A stretch of DNA of 64,000 nt, from contig OZ020267.1 of the NCBI GenBank assembly GCA_963971225.1, forward strand, positions 2,604,001 through 2,668,000, read 5' to 3'. The notes under the pieces were generated by a model. The model searched no databases. It worked only from the letters and a program-made list of their open reading frames with translations, and was not told where the DNA came from. Shown here in pieces: positions 45,521-59,000 of this stretch. Positions within the stretch are counted from its first letter, which is position 1. Each line of letters starts with the position of its first letter. Both the position numbers and the translations under genes were made by a program. The stretch comes from Melieria omissa (taxonomy: Eukaryota > Arthropoda > Insecta > Diptera > Ulidiidae).

Positions 45521-47925
45521 CATTCCACTTTGCTTTTCTAAACACTTTAAAAAGCTCACAGTGGAACACGCAACCAAAAACAATCCACGTAAGAGAAAAT
45601 CCGCACTAAAATTAGCCGTATGTGACTATTCTGAAATTTCTATAAACTCTTACTAAAAAGTTTTTAAACTGCTAAACCTTTGATTCCAAAGATATTTCAT
45701 GCACAAAACTTCGATTGAAAGGTGTCACAACAATCGCAGAAAGCCCGTCAGACGCTTTCAGTTGAGAGGAATTACCAAGTTATACCATTTCAACCATGTG
45801 TTGTTGTTATAGTGGGCGTGGCAGGTTGGTATGACTACTTCTTTTAAGACAATAAAAAACTGAATGGGCATCAAGTTATATGGATCAACAAAAATATGCC
45901 ATAGCTGAATTTAGTTGCTTTAGTAGGCGTGGCAGTTAGGCCTTACCAGTCTCATGTAGCGTATATAATGATTTTTATATAATGATAATGTAATGATAAT
46001 AACAGTGATAAAATAAACATAAACAAATACACATCTGTTGTACATATGAAGACAACTAAAACTAATCATTGTTGGCAAAACTGACGGAAGCCCTCAGTTT
46101 CTTCTTTATTGCAAACGGGCTTTTCGATAAGTAAAACATAAATATGAAAATTGTTTATGGTATCTTTGCTTCAAAAGAATCCTCGTTGTCGATTGAAAAC
46201 TTTGCTTTCGATCTTCTGAAATGTGCAGTAGTTATGTAAATTTTTTTGAGTTGTGACAATATTCCAGCGTATGCACCCACACGAACACACACACACATAC
46301 TTATAGTTCTATTGACATGAGTAAAATGCCAATTCGCTGAAGCAGAAGAGCTTCCATTGCAGGTTGCTGTGGTAATCACTGTTGTTCTAAGCTTGTTGCA
46401 TCTCCCCCCCTCCCCTTGTTCACTCTACTCGCTTCCATGTGGGCAGGCAAACAAAGAACTTAAAGGATTATAAACACTATCACACACACACACACACACT
46501 TCCGCACTGCATGGTTGGGTACTTTTGTGTGCATCGAATACGAAGGACAGGTGGAAAATTATTCCAATATATATTCGAACATATTGAAGGCTGAAGCTGC
46601 CGATGTGCAGGTGTGTGTGTGTGGGTATGTGGAGAAATGCGAAAATCTGCAATGCACTCGAAATAGTCCAGTGGGTATTAAGAAGCAAGCAAATATTTTT
46701 GTTTTGTGCCTGTGTATGTGTGTATATTTGTATCTTATCTGCTACCAACGCACAGGTGCGTACGTGTGTATTGTGGCGTTTGTATGTGTGCATCAGTTGG
46801 ACACCGGTGGTTGTTACCGTTTCCACGTACATCACACAACAGATTTTACGCACCTCGCACGTCGTGCCCACCGCTTCGCTTCGTCTCTTTGGCGTATTTG
46901 TGCGTTGGCTGCTCGTCTGTTGCTGTGTGCGTGCGTGCTGTACGAGTGGCCGCTGTACCAATTCCCAGACGCCTATTGGAGTCTTTCAATTTGTTAAATT
47001 GTCTGCGGGGCATTTTAATTTACTTGAAATTCTTTATTCAAGCTCTGAGAGTTGTGAGTGGTGGCGCTTTTTTCAAAACAACAACAATTATAGCAACAAC
47101 AACTGGTAATTTTATCAAAGCAATGTTGCATAATACTCATGTTTTTGCATCCTCCTTCATCCACCTTCGGCCTTCCGGTTGTGTTTTGCATTCTTGCCTC
47201 TCCAACCTTAAAATTGCATTCACACGTTTTATGTGTCGCTCGCTGGTTGCATGTGGCACGTGTGCAGCTTTTATTGCGCAATAATCGCTACACAAACAAC
47301 AACAACAACAACATTTAATATGTTCCTGTCGTTTTTATGTGTTTTAAGAAGAGGAAACCCTTCTTAAAACTTTAAACCGTTCACAGAAATTCTTGTTGCA
47401 ATTTCTTTCAGTCGAATGCGTATAAGACTGTTTTGTTGTTGTAAATATGAAAGTTAGTGCCAGCATAAGAAATATTTTATGTTTATCTTAAATGATCTTC
47501 AACTTGAAATGGATTTGGTTGCAATTTTCATTGCTCAAGAAAACAAAATAAAATACTTGCACTCTGTGCAATAAGTAAGAATAAGGAATGAACTGAAAAA
47601 AATAAGTTTTCAGTTAGTATTTCGGTTAATTTTTCAGTTAAAATATGCGATGCGTGCAACAAGCTCGAAGGTTTCATCTTAAATGCTTTCAATGACTCCA
47701 GGGTCTCCAAATTCCATCACCTTTCATTCAGATCGATCTGTGCTTTTGGACTTATCCTGCTTAAAATATTTTCCAAAAACTGAATCGATTTGATGCCGAA
47801 CCCACACTGGGAAAATTATGCTCAAACTCAGCGCATTAAATTGGAACAGTGCCAAATTTTATAAAATCTCAGATTTATGACTGAGTAGTGTCGGTTGTCG
47901 ATATTTTATGATTTAAAACCTGTAA
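45521..47925. other. Non-coding stretch, no gene recognised
   Basis: Two short GGGCGTGGCAG-type phrases (about 45816 and 45930) hint at another old duplication. CA runs (46284-46300, 46480-46500) and GT runs (46610-46624) account for the 160-192-codon frames at 46425-47284, which overlap in four frames and lack any domain. Confidence 0.45.
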
Positions 47926-48444
47926 CCCTTTCGACCCCGAAAGTTACCCTTTGTCTCGATATTACTTTTTGGTATTTAAATCATAGAACACTTTCCTAAG
48001 AAATGTGCACACGACATTTGAAGTCGCCACGCCTCTTTGTTAGAGTTCTAGAGCTAGTTTAATTTTGAACAATTTTTGCTTAAAACGGGTTAAATAATTT
48101 TTGTATCAATATTTTTTATTTACAAAAAAATTATTTGATATTTATAGAAAAATACAAAATTATTACTTTTGAATTTTATTTAACCATTATTAAAGAAATA
48201 GGGTTTTGATCAAACGCGCACAATTCGTAGACTTCAATTAGAACACAAACTTTCCCTGATATCGCTGCAAATTATTGGAAATTATTTTGGGAATAACAGT
48301 AAATTTTTTTAATTTGCTTTGAATTCACTTCTTAAAATATTAATTTGGTGCCTACTTAAATTAAACCCATCAATCAATCGTAGCTTTTGTTATGAGATGA
48401 GAAATAGGTGAAGCTGCTTTCAGGCAACTTTGGGGTCGAAATGG
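47926..48444 (+). mobile_element. piggyBac-like TTAA MITE, copy C
   Basis: 519 bp with ends CCCTTTCGACCCCGAAAGTT and ...TTTGGGGTCGAAATGG. The right flank is TTAA (48445-48448), the left is GTAA (47922-47925), one base from TTAA. Orientation is that of copy A. It keeps the interior that copy A lacks, including ATATCGCTGCAAATTATTGG, which it shares with copy B. One substitution in the right terminus and one in the left duplication suggest an older copy. Confidence 0.85.
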
Positions 48445-48448
48445 TTAA

Positions 48449-50570
48449 GTATTTCGGAGAACGCCAATGTCTGTCTTAACATTTCAACACTTAACACTCT
48501 AACAATTTCATCTCTCACCATTGCCTCGTTTGACCACCAACCAGGAATCAATTTTCAGAGCCGCACTGTCTGCGTTTCAGCGATAAAGTTGCAAAACTCG
48601 ACGAATGGCGAAAAGTCGCTTCAATTAACTGGAAGCTCAGCACAATTTTTCTCTTTCGCAATGGCTGACGTTCGCCTTAACGCAAAAATCAATCAGCTAA
48701 ATCATTTGCCAGGACTCTCAATAATTCACTTGAAAGCGAGTAAAACGTAATTGAAAGAAAATCTTAGAAAAGGAATACAAAATGCTGGCCGCACTCACTC
48801 ATTCGACATTGGCCGCAGGCAATCATAACAACAACAAACACACAGCCAAAACTATAATAAACAAAAAACAACAGCAACAACATGCAACAGTGCAAGATTT
48901 TCAACCAACACAACAGTGCACCAACTACAAAAGCAACTATTACAAATACAATAACTACAAGTACCACAACAATGAGAATAACGCAACTCAATAACAAATC
49001 ACACCAACTAAACGTTGTTTGTTTGATTAGAACAACAACAACTGCCAAGTCCCAACTATATACAAAACGACCGAGCAAAACAAATAAAGAAGATATGTTG
49101 CTTTTGTGAAAAAATCGGCGCGCCAGCAGTCAGATTTCAATGCACTCATTTTCAGTTGGGCGTTCGAACAAAACAACAACAACAACAACAACAGCAACAC
49201 TGACAAACACGCCGTAGATGTGGCCGCAACGATGCCACAGCAATTGAGATAAATGATGCCACTTCGGCATTTTGGGCGCTCGACGAGACACCACAACGAC
49301 AGCAACAACACCAGCAACACTAAATAAAAAAACGCAATGAAAGTGGCAACACAGACGCCATTTTAACGCCACTTGAAGCGCGGCGACGACGGCAAATGCG
49401 GCATGCAACAACCGACACAGGGTGAAGGGATGCAAGACGAACGCAAAAACCGAAAAAGCCAAAAACACTTGACGCCGCAGCCGCAACGGGTGGTCAAAGC
49501 AAACAGCAGCCGCAAAAAAACAAACAAAAAAAACCGCATACTGAAAGTGTGTGGCACGCATGCGGGGCGAAGCGTGCGCCGGATGGAGGGCGCGCCGCGG
49601 CCATAAACACCTAAACAGATGCGCGCTGGTGCTCTTTATGTGGTAGCAGCAACAACAACAACAAGAACAACATTGATAGCAACAGCAGCAGACGTTCTTG
49701 CGTGCAGTCGTCCTGCGCTCCGCTTCGGCCCACAATTCGCCGTGAATTATGTTGCATGCAGCCCGTCGAATTTTGCTCGCGGCCCATGTTCGCAGCACAT
49801 AAAATTCTATGCAGCTTGGCAACTGATTCGAGTGTATTCGTGTATGTTTGTGTGTGTGGGTGTGTGTGTGTGTGATAACATCGTCAATTTGCAAAGTTGT
49901 GCTCGTTGGACGCGCGCGTTCAGTGCGTTCACGGCGATACAAATTTGCGCCGCGAAAATACAAATTGTTGTTGTTGTTGCTTTTCCTCTTCTTCCGACGG
50001 CACTCATCTACGTCCGCGCGCGCATGTGTGTGTGTGTTGGAGTGCAGTGCCACTCCCCCAAGGAACAACTTATCGCTTCTCAAAAACATGTTTGTTGTTG
50101 TTGCGCTTGTTGTCAGTGTCATTGCTGGGATTTGTGCTACCAAACGTTGGTGCAACTCTTGCAAACTGTTGTTGTAATTGATACAAATTGTTGTTGTTGT
50201 TGGTTCTCTCTTTATAGGTGTATGTGTGTTATGTTTTAGGTTGTTGTTGTACTTATAGTTGTTGCAATTGTTCTATATTGTTGCATGTTCTGGGCGCTTT
50301 ATGGCATTGCATGTTGCATTTGTTGTTGTTGTTTTTGAATTCAATTCCCCGCTCACGGGAGCAGAAGAAGCTGCGCCCTTTTACCTCCTTCCATCTTTGT
50401 ACAACTGCGGCTTGGGTGCAAAACTTTTTGCAACAAAAAAAACAACAATAACAACAACCCTTTATACCGGGCAACAACATAACGAAGTCACAACAACATA
50501 GCCAACTGCCACAAATAAGCGCACCAAACTTTCCACCGCTACTTTTGTATAATTTACAAGTTTGCAACTT
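48449..50570. other. Non-coding, GC-richer and stop-poor stretch
   Basis: From about 48780 CAA and GTT runs alternate with GC-richer sequence. A minus-strand frame of 344 codons (49130-50164) is the longest in the window but consists of Thr-His, Cys, Asn and Val runs, with open frames in other registers over the same bases. I reject it as a gene but note that the zone lies upstream of the splice-like signals at 51.2 kb. Confidence 0.45.
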
Positions 50571-50602
50571 CCCCCCACCCCACCCCCCCGCCACAACCCC
50601 CT
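50571..50602 (-). other. C-rich tract with G-quadruplex potential on the minus strand
   Basis: Four C-runs of 4-7 bases (CCCCCCACCCCACCCCCCC, then CCCCC after GCCACAA) meet the usual G4 pattern on the complementary strand with loops of 1, 1 and 7 bases. Whether it folds in the cell is unknown. Confidence 0.6.
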
Positions 50603-51236
50603 TTCGAACCGAGCTCCTACGCATTTCCATCCTCGGCGCCGCATCGATGCATACCTTCCACTGTCCATTGCCGTTACGACATAAAATCCTTATCGACATC
50701 CTTGCGCGCCTTCGACCAACCACCGCGTCACGCCGCGCGCAATTATTAACCCGCACGGCAGCGCCTAACGGAACTGCACATGAACGCTCCGGGCTCGCGC
50801 ACAAATAGGCGTAGACGCTAAACAACAGCAACAACAACACTAACAAGAACGAACTGTAGCAGCAGTTGCTGCACTCGATGGTAAATTATGTTGCCGCAGC
50901 TGCACGGCGCTGCTCGTGGCAGCCACTTCCGGCCGCAGGCCCAAAAGCCGCACTCGCACTCGCAAAGTTGCTTGGCGCTTCTGTTCGCTATTCGCTTCGC
51001 AGCGTTGCCAACGTCGCCGTTGCAACTTTTGCGCTGTGGCAGTTTCGTAAACATAAATTTCAGTAAATTTTCTGAAGCGCACTTCGGCCTGTTTGGCCGC
51101 ACAATGCGCCCGCAGCGACGACCACTTCATATTACCTGTCGCTGTCGAGAATTTTCAATATTTTTTGTGCCTATGTACTCAAAGACTTTGTTTCGCCGTA
51201 GTGCAAAAACTCTTCGAACCAGTCGACACTAATGAT
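50603..51236. other. GC-richer stretch ending at a candidate splice donor
   Basis: No recognised protein. One plus-strand frame is open from 51066 to the donor at 51236/51237, but its product matches nothing I know. Confidence 0.35.
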
Positions 51237-51288
51237 GTGAGTTTTGCTAATTTCTCAACATTTCTCTTTTTCTTCTTTTTTCTTACAG
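51237..51288 (+). other. Candidate 52-bp spliceosomal intron
   Basis: Donor GAT/GTGAGT at 51237, branch-point-like GCTAAT at about 51245-51250, a pure pyrimidine stretch (TTTCTCTTTTTCTTCTTTTT, 51261-51280) and acceptor TTACAG ending 51288. The size is near the lower limit of common short fly introns. All four signals in order within 52 bp make chance less likely. Transcript evidence is lacking. Confidence 0.45.
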
Positions 51289-51341
51289 TACTATGGACTG
51301 CAACATGCGACAGGCGAAGGATTAGCAGCATCGATTTGACG
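51289..51341 (+). other. Candidate 53-nt exon
   Basis: The segment between the acceptor at 51288 and a consensus donor (ACG/GTGAGT at 51341/51342) is 53 nt. Joined to the upstream frame through the candidate intron it would read YYGLQHATGEGLAASI and then stop five bases before the donor. In another register it stays open (LWTATCDRRRISSIDLT). It may therefore be a non-coding 5' exon, a coding microexon in the second register, or chance. No gene family is recognised. Confidence 0.4.
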
Positions 51342-53679
51342 GTGAGTGGAAGGTCAGAATAGCTTTGGGGAAATGTAAATTTTTAATTATGAACCGATTG
51401 AAGGCGCAGAAAGCTGTACAAAAGCTCAAAGTTATGGCTTGAAGGCGTCAAGTCGAACAAAAGATCTAACTTCCCTAAAGCAAATAAGAATCATTTCATT
51501 ATATAGAAAATTGGTTATATTGAAATTGGTTGTATTGAATAGTTATCTTATATTACATCTTCATTTATTTTCTTTTGCCTTCTATCGTCGTTTTCAACTC
51601 TCACAAAAGTGAATGTATTTTTCTTTTTTCTTCATACACATTTTTTTTAAGTGCAGTAAAGAAAAACTACTTCAAAAAATGCGTTGTATGGATAACAAAA
51701 CCCGATGAGAGTTCAATTTCAATTGCAAAATTTGTTTATAGTAGACAAACATTATCCTTATGACAATTCGTTATAATCCTTAAAACAAGGCAGATCTACA
51801 AAACGAACTGTGTTCTTGAACGATTTTCCGAATAAGAAGAGCTTCGTTGCAAGAAAGTTCTTTATACGGAAGTTCGACTGTATGAGGACAGGACAAGGAC
51901 ATGAAGGCATAGAAGGACTGGATAATGTTGCAAAACGTAACAACAACAAATTACTAGCGTACAGATGCCTCTGTTACCACTACAAAAGGGCTATGAATAT
52001 AGCTACGCAAGCACACGTCGTCATCTGTGCGCCTCCTCAACAAAAGTTAAATCGCCATGGATTAGATGTCTTCGGAATCTAGTAAAATTTTCATGACCCT
52101 AAAAGTTTGAAATGACCAAAGGCACATTTAGCCGAAACTCAGAATGGTCTGCAGTTGTACCTTATGTGCCTTAACCCACATCAGAATTATCCTATACCTG
52201 ACATACCTGAGCTTTTGAACACAGAAGAAGGTCAGTGTAAGGGTCAGCATTGACGGCTACATGATTTGATTACCGCGTGTTTATATATTTAGTTACTTAA
52301 CCGATACCTGAGAGTCAGTGAGAGTATCCAATGTATGGACCAGTGTGCATCATTTCTGCTTATACTCCAAAATAAAGAGTACACGTATTTCGTAGGACAG
52401 TTTGAATCCTACTCTGCCATTCACTAGAGATCCATTCTTAAAAATATTCATCTCTCTGCTTTCTGAAGTCATCACTAAGAAATCTTCTCTTCTTCGACCA
52501 CTGCTTTACGAGCTCCCAAAGAAACTCATGCGTTATATCGCTACTGACCCAACTGGATCAGTGTTTGTGGTCCTAACTAACATATCACTTCAAAGTATTT
52601 CAATTGATTTGTCTCAACTTTATGGCGCCACAAGTTATGCTTCAAATTCTAAAAATGCCCCACTTGACGTTCAGTTAAAGTTCCATAAAAATATTGAAAT
52701 TCAATTTAAAATCGCAAAGCTGACAACATTCGCCGCAAATTGACCCGCTGCGCTCATGTCTGGCTTTGGCAAAAAAAAAAACGTTTCGGTGCACAATTTT
52801 CATGATTAATATCAACAACATATTGCGGCAATCATTTTAATATTCCACGCCATCGACAGCAGCAACCAGCCGCATCCAAAGTTCAAAAACATAATGTTTC
52901 TAAAAAAAAAAAAAAATTATGCAACAGGGAGTGGAAAATGTGCCTGTTTGTACTAACGTGGGCGCCGCAGCATGTTATCGCCGTCTTGCGGCAACGACAG
53001 ACGGTAGCAGAAGCGGCGCTGAAAAACGGCGCAGACTGAAGTTCAGCGGCCTGAAACGCGGGCAGCGCTGGTGTCGGCAGTGAGGTTAAGCGAGACACGT
53101 ACAATGGCGACACACCAAATCGAGCACCGGGCCGACAGACCGAACAACCGAACGTCAGCTGTGCTGCTGCAGGGGGCTTTTTAGTAATCAGACACGTGCG
53201 GCAGGTGCGGAAGTGTCCCGAGCACAGAGCAAATTATGGGTTCGACGAAAGCGCCAAACTAACCTCAAAAAAATGCCACGGCCCACAGCGATGATGCGAT
53301 CGGCGTACGGATGAGTGGCTGCGGCAATCGGTGGCTGGTTGCGTGCTTGATACGCCGGATGCCAGGCGACAATAGCGGCACTTTTCTGACAACTGCCAAT
53401 ACGAATACAATGGCATCAATGTGCCGGCAATCGAGTAGTTTTTGGGAACGTGCTGTGTCAAATGGACAAGCAAAGTGAAGGCGTGCAGTTGTCAAGTGGA
53501 AGGTGATTACTTGACTACTGATTACTCTCAGCTAAAGACAACTTGTTGCCGAAGTAGTCGATTGTAATATGTAACTAATTCAATAATTGCGTTTGACTCT
53601 ATTACAATTTAAACAAATTAATTCAATTTTAATTGTTTTTAACATTTTTACATATTTTTTTAATTTAATTTTATTTTGT
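51342..53679. other. Non-coding stretch, no gene recognised
   Basis: At 51871-51882 the minus strand begins CAGTCGAACTTCCGTATAAAG next to TA, which resembles a pogo-like terminus. A possible but poor partner lies near 51739. The 113-codon frame at 52402-52743 has no recognised motif. 52900-53500 is GC-richer without structure. Confidence 0.4.
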
Positions 53680-53884
53680 TTTATATTATTTTATTTTATT
53701 TTATTTTATTTTATTTTATTTTATTTTATTTTATTTTATTTTATTTTATTTTATTTTATTTTATTTTATTTTATTTTATTTTATTTTATTTTATTTTATT
53801 TTATGTTATTTTATTTTATTTTATTTTATTTTATTTTATTTTATTTTATCTTATTTTATTTTTTATTTTATTTTATTTTATTTT
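53680..53884 (+). repeat. (TTTTA)n pentanucleotide array
   Basis: About 200 bp of TTTTA repeats, with variants TTATG near 53803 and TTATC near 53850. Same motif and strand as the array at 7398. Confidence 0.95.
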
Positions 53885-56000
53885 AATAGTTTATATTTTG
53901 CTCTCAGTAATGAAATTGATTTTTTGATTAAAAAAAACCTTTTTTAACACCAAATACTTTCAATTTCTTTTTGTATATTTTTATTTATTTTTTAAATTTT
54001 TTTTTCTCTACTTAACTCTTCTTCTAATTTCTAGATTTTGAACAAACTGTATTAATTTAAAAGTTAAATAAAGTTAAAGTAAACGCTAATAAATGAAAAA
54101 TTAACTAATCAAATAAAAATTAATTTTAAAAAATTTAAAGACAACACCCTCATTCTCAATATTTTTTATATTTTTATTTATTTTTTTTCGTTGCATATTT
54201 GTTTACATGAATTAACTGGTTGTTTTTATAAATTTGTTTTTTCATTTCTTTTTCCTCTATTTAATTCTTCTTCTTATTTCTAGATTTTATGCAAATTGTT
54301 TTTACTTAGAAGTTAAAAAAGTCACAGTTAAAATGAAAAAATTAACTAAAAACAAAAATGAATTTAAAAAAATTTCTTTTTGTATGTAATTTTTTTTTCA
54401 ATTTTTTTTACACTTACCAAACTTTAAACAAAAACTTAAGGAAACTAAAAGCCCATAAAAATTCCAAATACAGGCAAGAAGAAAAACAAGAAAACCATTG
54501 AGAAAATATAAACCGCAGCGCTGTGTGGAAAACAGGAAGAAGTGCAGCGCACGCTCAATAAATTCGCACCATTTCAAAAAGGCGAAAATAAAGAACTCGA
54601 CTCGAGCATCGTTTCGCCCAACGAAAAATTTATTTCCACTTCAAAACGCCAACGCCAACCAGCAACACTACAGCTCGCAGTCTTTGAAGACTGCATACTG
54701 CACTCACACACACACACACACACGCACACAACGAGATAGCCAAGTGCAGTGTTGCGGTGCATTCGTGGCACTAGAAACCGCCAAATTCATTTGCCTCACC
54801 ACAAGTGTTTGCATGTATGTGTGCATGTGTGTGTGTGTGTGTTGTGCAAAAAACAGCACTTAGTGCTTGTTTGTTTGTTTGCTTGTGTGTGCGACATTTT
54901 TCGGCGACTCAAAGACGCCGCGCAAGTTGCCGCCGCGCTCAGTTGGCATTTGACATTTTCATGCGGCGCTAACTGTCTGACTGGTTGACTGCTTGACTGG
55001 CTGCACTGCCACTGCTAGCAGGCAGCTTCATGCTCAAGTGACACTCATGCCACAGGCGTGCAATGCAAGACGAATTTACACGCGCCAATCTGCCGAAAGT
55101 CGCTCAGTGCGTTTGTCTGTGTGTGTGTGCTTCAAGTGGCTGTGAATGTGTTTATATATGTGTTGATTTGTCTATGAAAGTGGCGAATTGGCGCAAGCAT
55201 CGAAATTGTGGCAAACACATTTGCAAGTTTACGCTTCGAGGATTTTTCGTTGAATTTTGCATACTTTTAGGTGTCCAACAAGCGGAAATTTGTGTTTATA
55301 GCAAACATTTTCATCACAACCGATTTATATGAATTGAACTAATTAAACTTATCTGTTTACTTAATTTCAAAGCGCAAATTTGCTTTTATTTCGAATTAAT
55401 TTTTCAGGTCTCATTCCATCGGGTACAGTTTTCCCACTTTTGGCACAAGAAACTATGCACTAAGCGCCTAAAAAGATACCAATATTTTTGCAAATTCTTA
55501 GCTTTGCGTCTTTGCTTAGTTTGCACGTGCAACTGTTGCCTTCTTCACACATACACACGTACACTTTATGTCGCACATACGAACGGCCAACAAACGAGTA
55601 AACATATTTGATTTCAATCTGCGCGCACACAGCGACAGCCGTCTATACAAATGAAATTGAACACAAACGGCAAACGGAGCGGAACGCAACACCTCTGTCT
55701 GGTGACACACATACATACACACTCGCACTACCTATGCGCACAACCTAGTGAGCAAATTTTAACTATTCTCCAGCGAAATGTGAGCGTGAACGAACCAAGC
55801 AGCGTCAGCGCACCAATCGAATAAATTTGCGTTTTTCGCCTTGAAAGCGAGTGAAATTGTGGAAACGATGCGGCTTGCATGCAGCCAACTGACATTTTGA
55901 ATTTAACACACACATACACACACATGTAAACATCGAAGCGAATGCAAATGTTTGTGCAAGTAGAGCGAAGTATTTATATGATTTTTTTTTTGCTTGCTTG
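53885..56000. other. Non-coding stretch, no gene recognised
   Basis: AT-rich to 54480 with two similar blocks (AATTCTTCTTCTTATTTCTAGATTTT-like at about 54014 and 54262) that may be a diverged duplication. Then CA run (54703-54730) and GT runs (54825-54843). No gene. Confidence 0.45.
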
Positions 56001-59000
56001 CTTCATTTGGTAAATATTAATTATAGTCAAAATTGTGTACATTGCAGTAACAACAACAAATATTATGTGTAACAACATCAATGCATGTTTGTGTGTGTGT
56101 GTGTGTGTACATGAAGTGAATTCAGCTGAAGGCAGCATGAAGTGAAATGAAACGAATTGGATTGAATTGAATTGAAATGAGATCAACAATCAGAAATTTC
56201 ATTACCCTTGCCAGGGCGTTCTTGAAGCAGTTGTTGCTCGCTGGCTTGCTTACTTTTTTCGCACCTTTTGGCACAGACACAAACGTGTTATTTCCAAAGG
56301 CAAATAAAGGCAGCGACGCAATTGAGAAGAAACCCGGAAGTTCCAGCGCGCAAACAATAAGCAAATCAAACACGCTCGTGTGTGAATGAATGCAACTTGC
56401 CCGTGCAAGTTCAATGAAAATGAATTCGTTTGATTTTTATATTCAAATTCAATTTCCGGGCGCCAATCAGTCGTCCAGTCATACTCCGGTCGCATATGCA
56501 AGGCTGTGCACTTATGTGTGTGTGTGTGTGTGAGCCGGAGTGAAGAGAAATTTCAAACGAAATGGCAACAAACAACTGCGGCCAGCGGTGCGGCATTGCG
56601 GGCACACGCGGCGTATACGTAACCGTAAAATGCGCTTCTTGGTTGCGCAACGATTGCACAAACGGCAGATCAAAATCATATTTCACTCTCAATTGTGTGG
56701 CGATGTGTGGGCGTGTGTGTGTACTCATAAGCGAAATATTGCATGCCGTAACAAGAGCAACAACAACAACAACGCTCACCACCGACAATAAGTCAATTTG
56801 CTGGGCGTCCCAGTGCGTTCTCGCGTGTAAACAAAAGCATACAAACGTGCGCACGATATGCCATAATAACAACAACAACAGCAACAACAACAAGAACACT
56901 TCTGTGTCAGTTGCCGTAACAGCCATATAGACAACAACAAACAGCAACAACAACGACAGCGACCGCAACAAGCGTTAAAGCAACTGTAGCATCAGCCGTA
57001 TTGACCACATACAACAACAATAACAACAACAATGCAAAAATCAAACATAACCCAACACAACCACACACACAGACACACATACAAACCGAGAATGGAAATT
57101 GTCGCTGCCCGCTGACAATTGCCACCGAGTCATTTAATACGCGCAGTGGTCATTGTTGGTGTGGCTGTTGCCGTTGTCCGCGCTGGCAACTGTCACTGTT
57201 GTCATGCATTTTCGCGATATGTTGCTGCAAGCGCGCCGCAGCAGTTGACTGTCCGCCCCCAATGTGTCGCAGTTTTTTGCCTCTTTTTCGTTTGCTTTCT
57301 TTGCTGCGCTTTTTGCACGACTGTTATCGTCGCTACTTCTGTTGTTCTGGTTGTTGTTGTTGTGTTGTTGAGCAATTTTAATATTTTTTCCAGTGGCCGT
57401 TAAAAATACGAAAAAACACCACCAACAACAAACAACTATTATACAACCAGAACAAGAATGCAAAAGCCCAGCAAAATGTCACTCGGCCGCTGTCATTTTT
57501 AAGCCAATTTCCGTTTGTTTGGCCGCTTTCCGCTCTTTCGCATTTATTTATTTATTTTCTGATTGTTGTTGGCTGTTGTTGTAAGTTTTACTTGTATATT
57601 GTTATTGTTGTTGCTGCTGAATTTCGCAACAATTGCCGCCTGCAACGCATTCTACGTGTCAACGTAATGGCGCCAGTTGACGATGGCGTTGTTGTTGCCG
57701 CTGGAGACACACAGATGCTGCGGCCGGCGGTGCCATTTGTCACTGCATATTGCAGCGTACATGCACTTGATTGTTGTTGTTGTTGATATTTTTCCATGGT
57801 GCTGCACATAATTTCGGACGATCGCAACACTAAATGAACGAAATATGCCAACAACTGGGCGGCGCAATTGACTGGCTGCAGTTTTTCATAGCAACCAACA
57901 ACTCAATTAATAAAAAGTTGATATTTTTCATTTTATCTGACTGACTGGTTGGTTCTTGCAAACATTTGAGTTATTAAATTTATTTCAAGTAGTAGGAAGT
58001 GGAAGAATAAATTGTTTCCTATTTACTAAAACTTCTAATGAAACCCTTTTCCCCCCTTCTCTTTTTGATTTTAAAATGAACTTTTTTCAGTAAAATAATC
58101 CTAAAAGTATGCCATAAAATACTGAGTAAGATTGCTGTCCATATTACTGCCATCACTTTTCAGTTCCTTGCAAAATTTCATAATTTTAGGCTGCAGTTAA
58201 TGACTTTCGTTCGCAAATAAAACACATTCTAGGCCAAATTGCCAAAATGTGTCCACCCATGTTATGGAAATTTGGCAGTTTTCCTAGTTATTACTATTAA
58301 TATTTGTTTAAAACACAAACACAAGTTTTCGAAAATCGCCAAAACTACATCACCACATTATTAAATTTCTGCTCGAAATTATTCAGTTTTCAAACCTCCC
58401 AGCTATGCAATAAACTCTAATAAATTAAAACCGATGCCACACAGCCACACTTTGTATTCAATATCACTTACTGTAAGCGATTTAATGGCCAACGCAACAT
58501 TGCCCAAACCAATTTCGAACGTCACATTTGCAGCTCGTATGTAAATTTGCTGGCAATACGCGTATTTCCTCCGCATGGACCGGCAATGCATTTCGACTAT
58601 ATCGAAATTGCACAAACAACCCAAAGCACAATTAAAATTTGATTTTCTACAGTCGCGCAAATGAATGCACTGCCAGCGAAATTGAGTGCACGCAAACAGC
58701 GATTTCAGCAAATAAACGACTGCAATAAAACGGAAATCATAAAGCGATTTCAGTCGCAACTCGCTTCAAATTAAATAACTCAGCCTTCGGTAATGAAATC
58801 AGCCATTTGAATGCGTGCGAAATTGGCCTTTCCACCTGCACTGAGTGTTTGCATTGATGTTTTTATTAATGAAAATGCGATCGCCGCAGTGCAAATAAGC
58901 AACGCACAGCTGCAGAATATTATTAAAAAATTATTTCATAAAAATTAAACACATTAAAATATTGACGCATTTATTGAATGGATGCGTTTCGACGCGATTA

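Noticed and set aside
46425..47284. Cluster of 160-192-codon frames on both strands
   Set aside because: Driven by CA/GT runs. Four registers are open over the same bases.
49130..50164. 344-codon minus-strand open frame, the longest in the window
   Set aside because: Made of Thr-His, Asn, Cys and Val runs from (CA)n, (CAA)n and (GTT)n tracts. Plus-strand frames over the same bases are equally open. No domain or splice context.
51739..51880. Second pogo-like MITE
   Set aside because: The right end (CAGTCGAACTTCC) is suggestive, but the left candidate matches too poorly to define an element.
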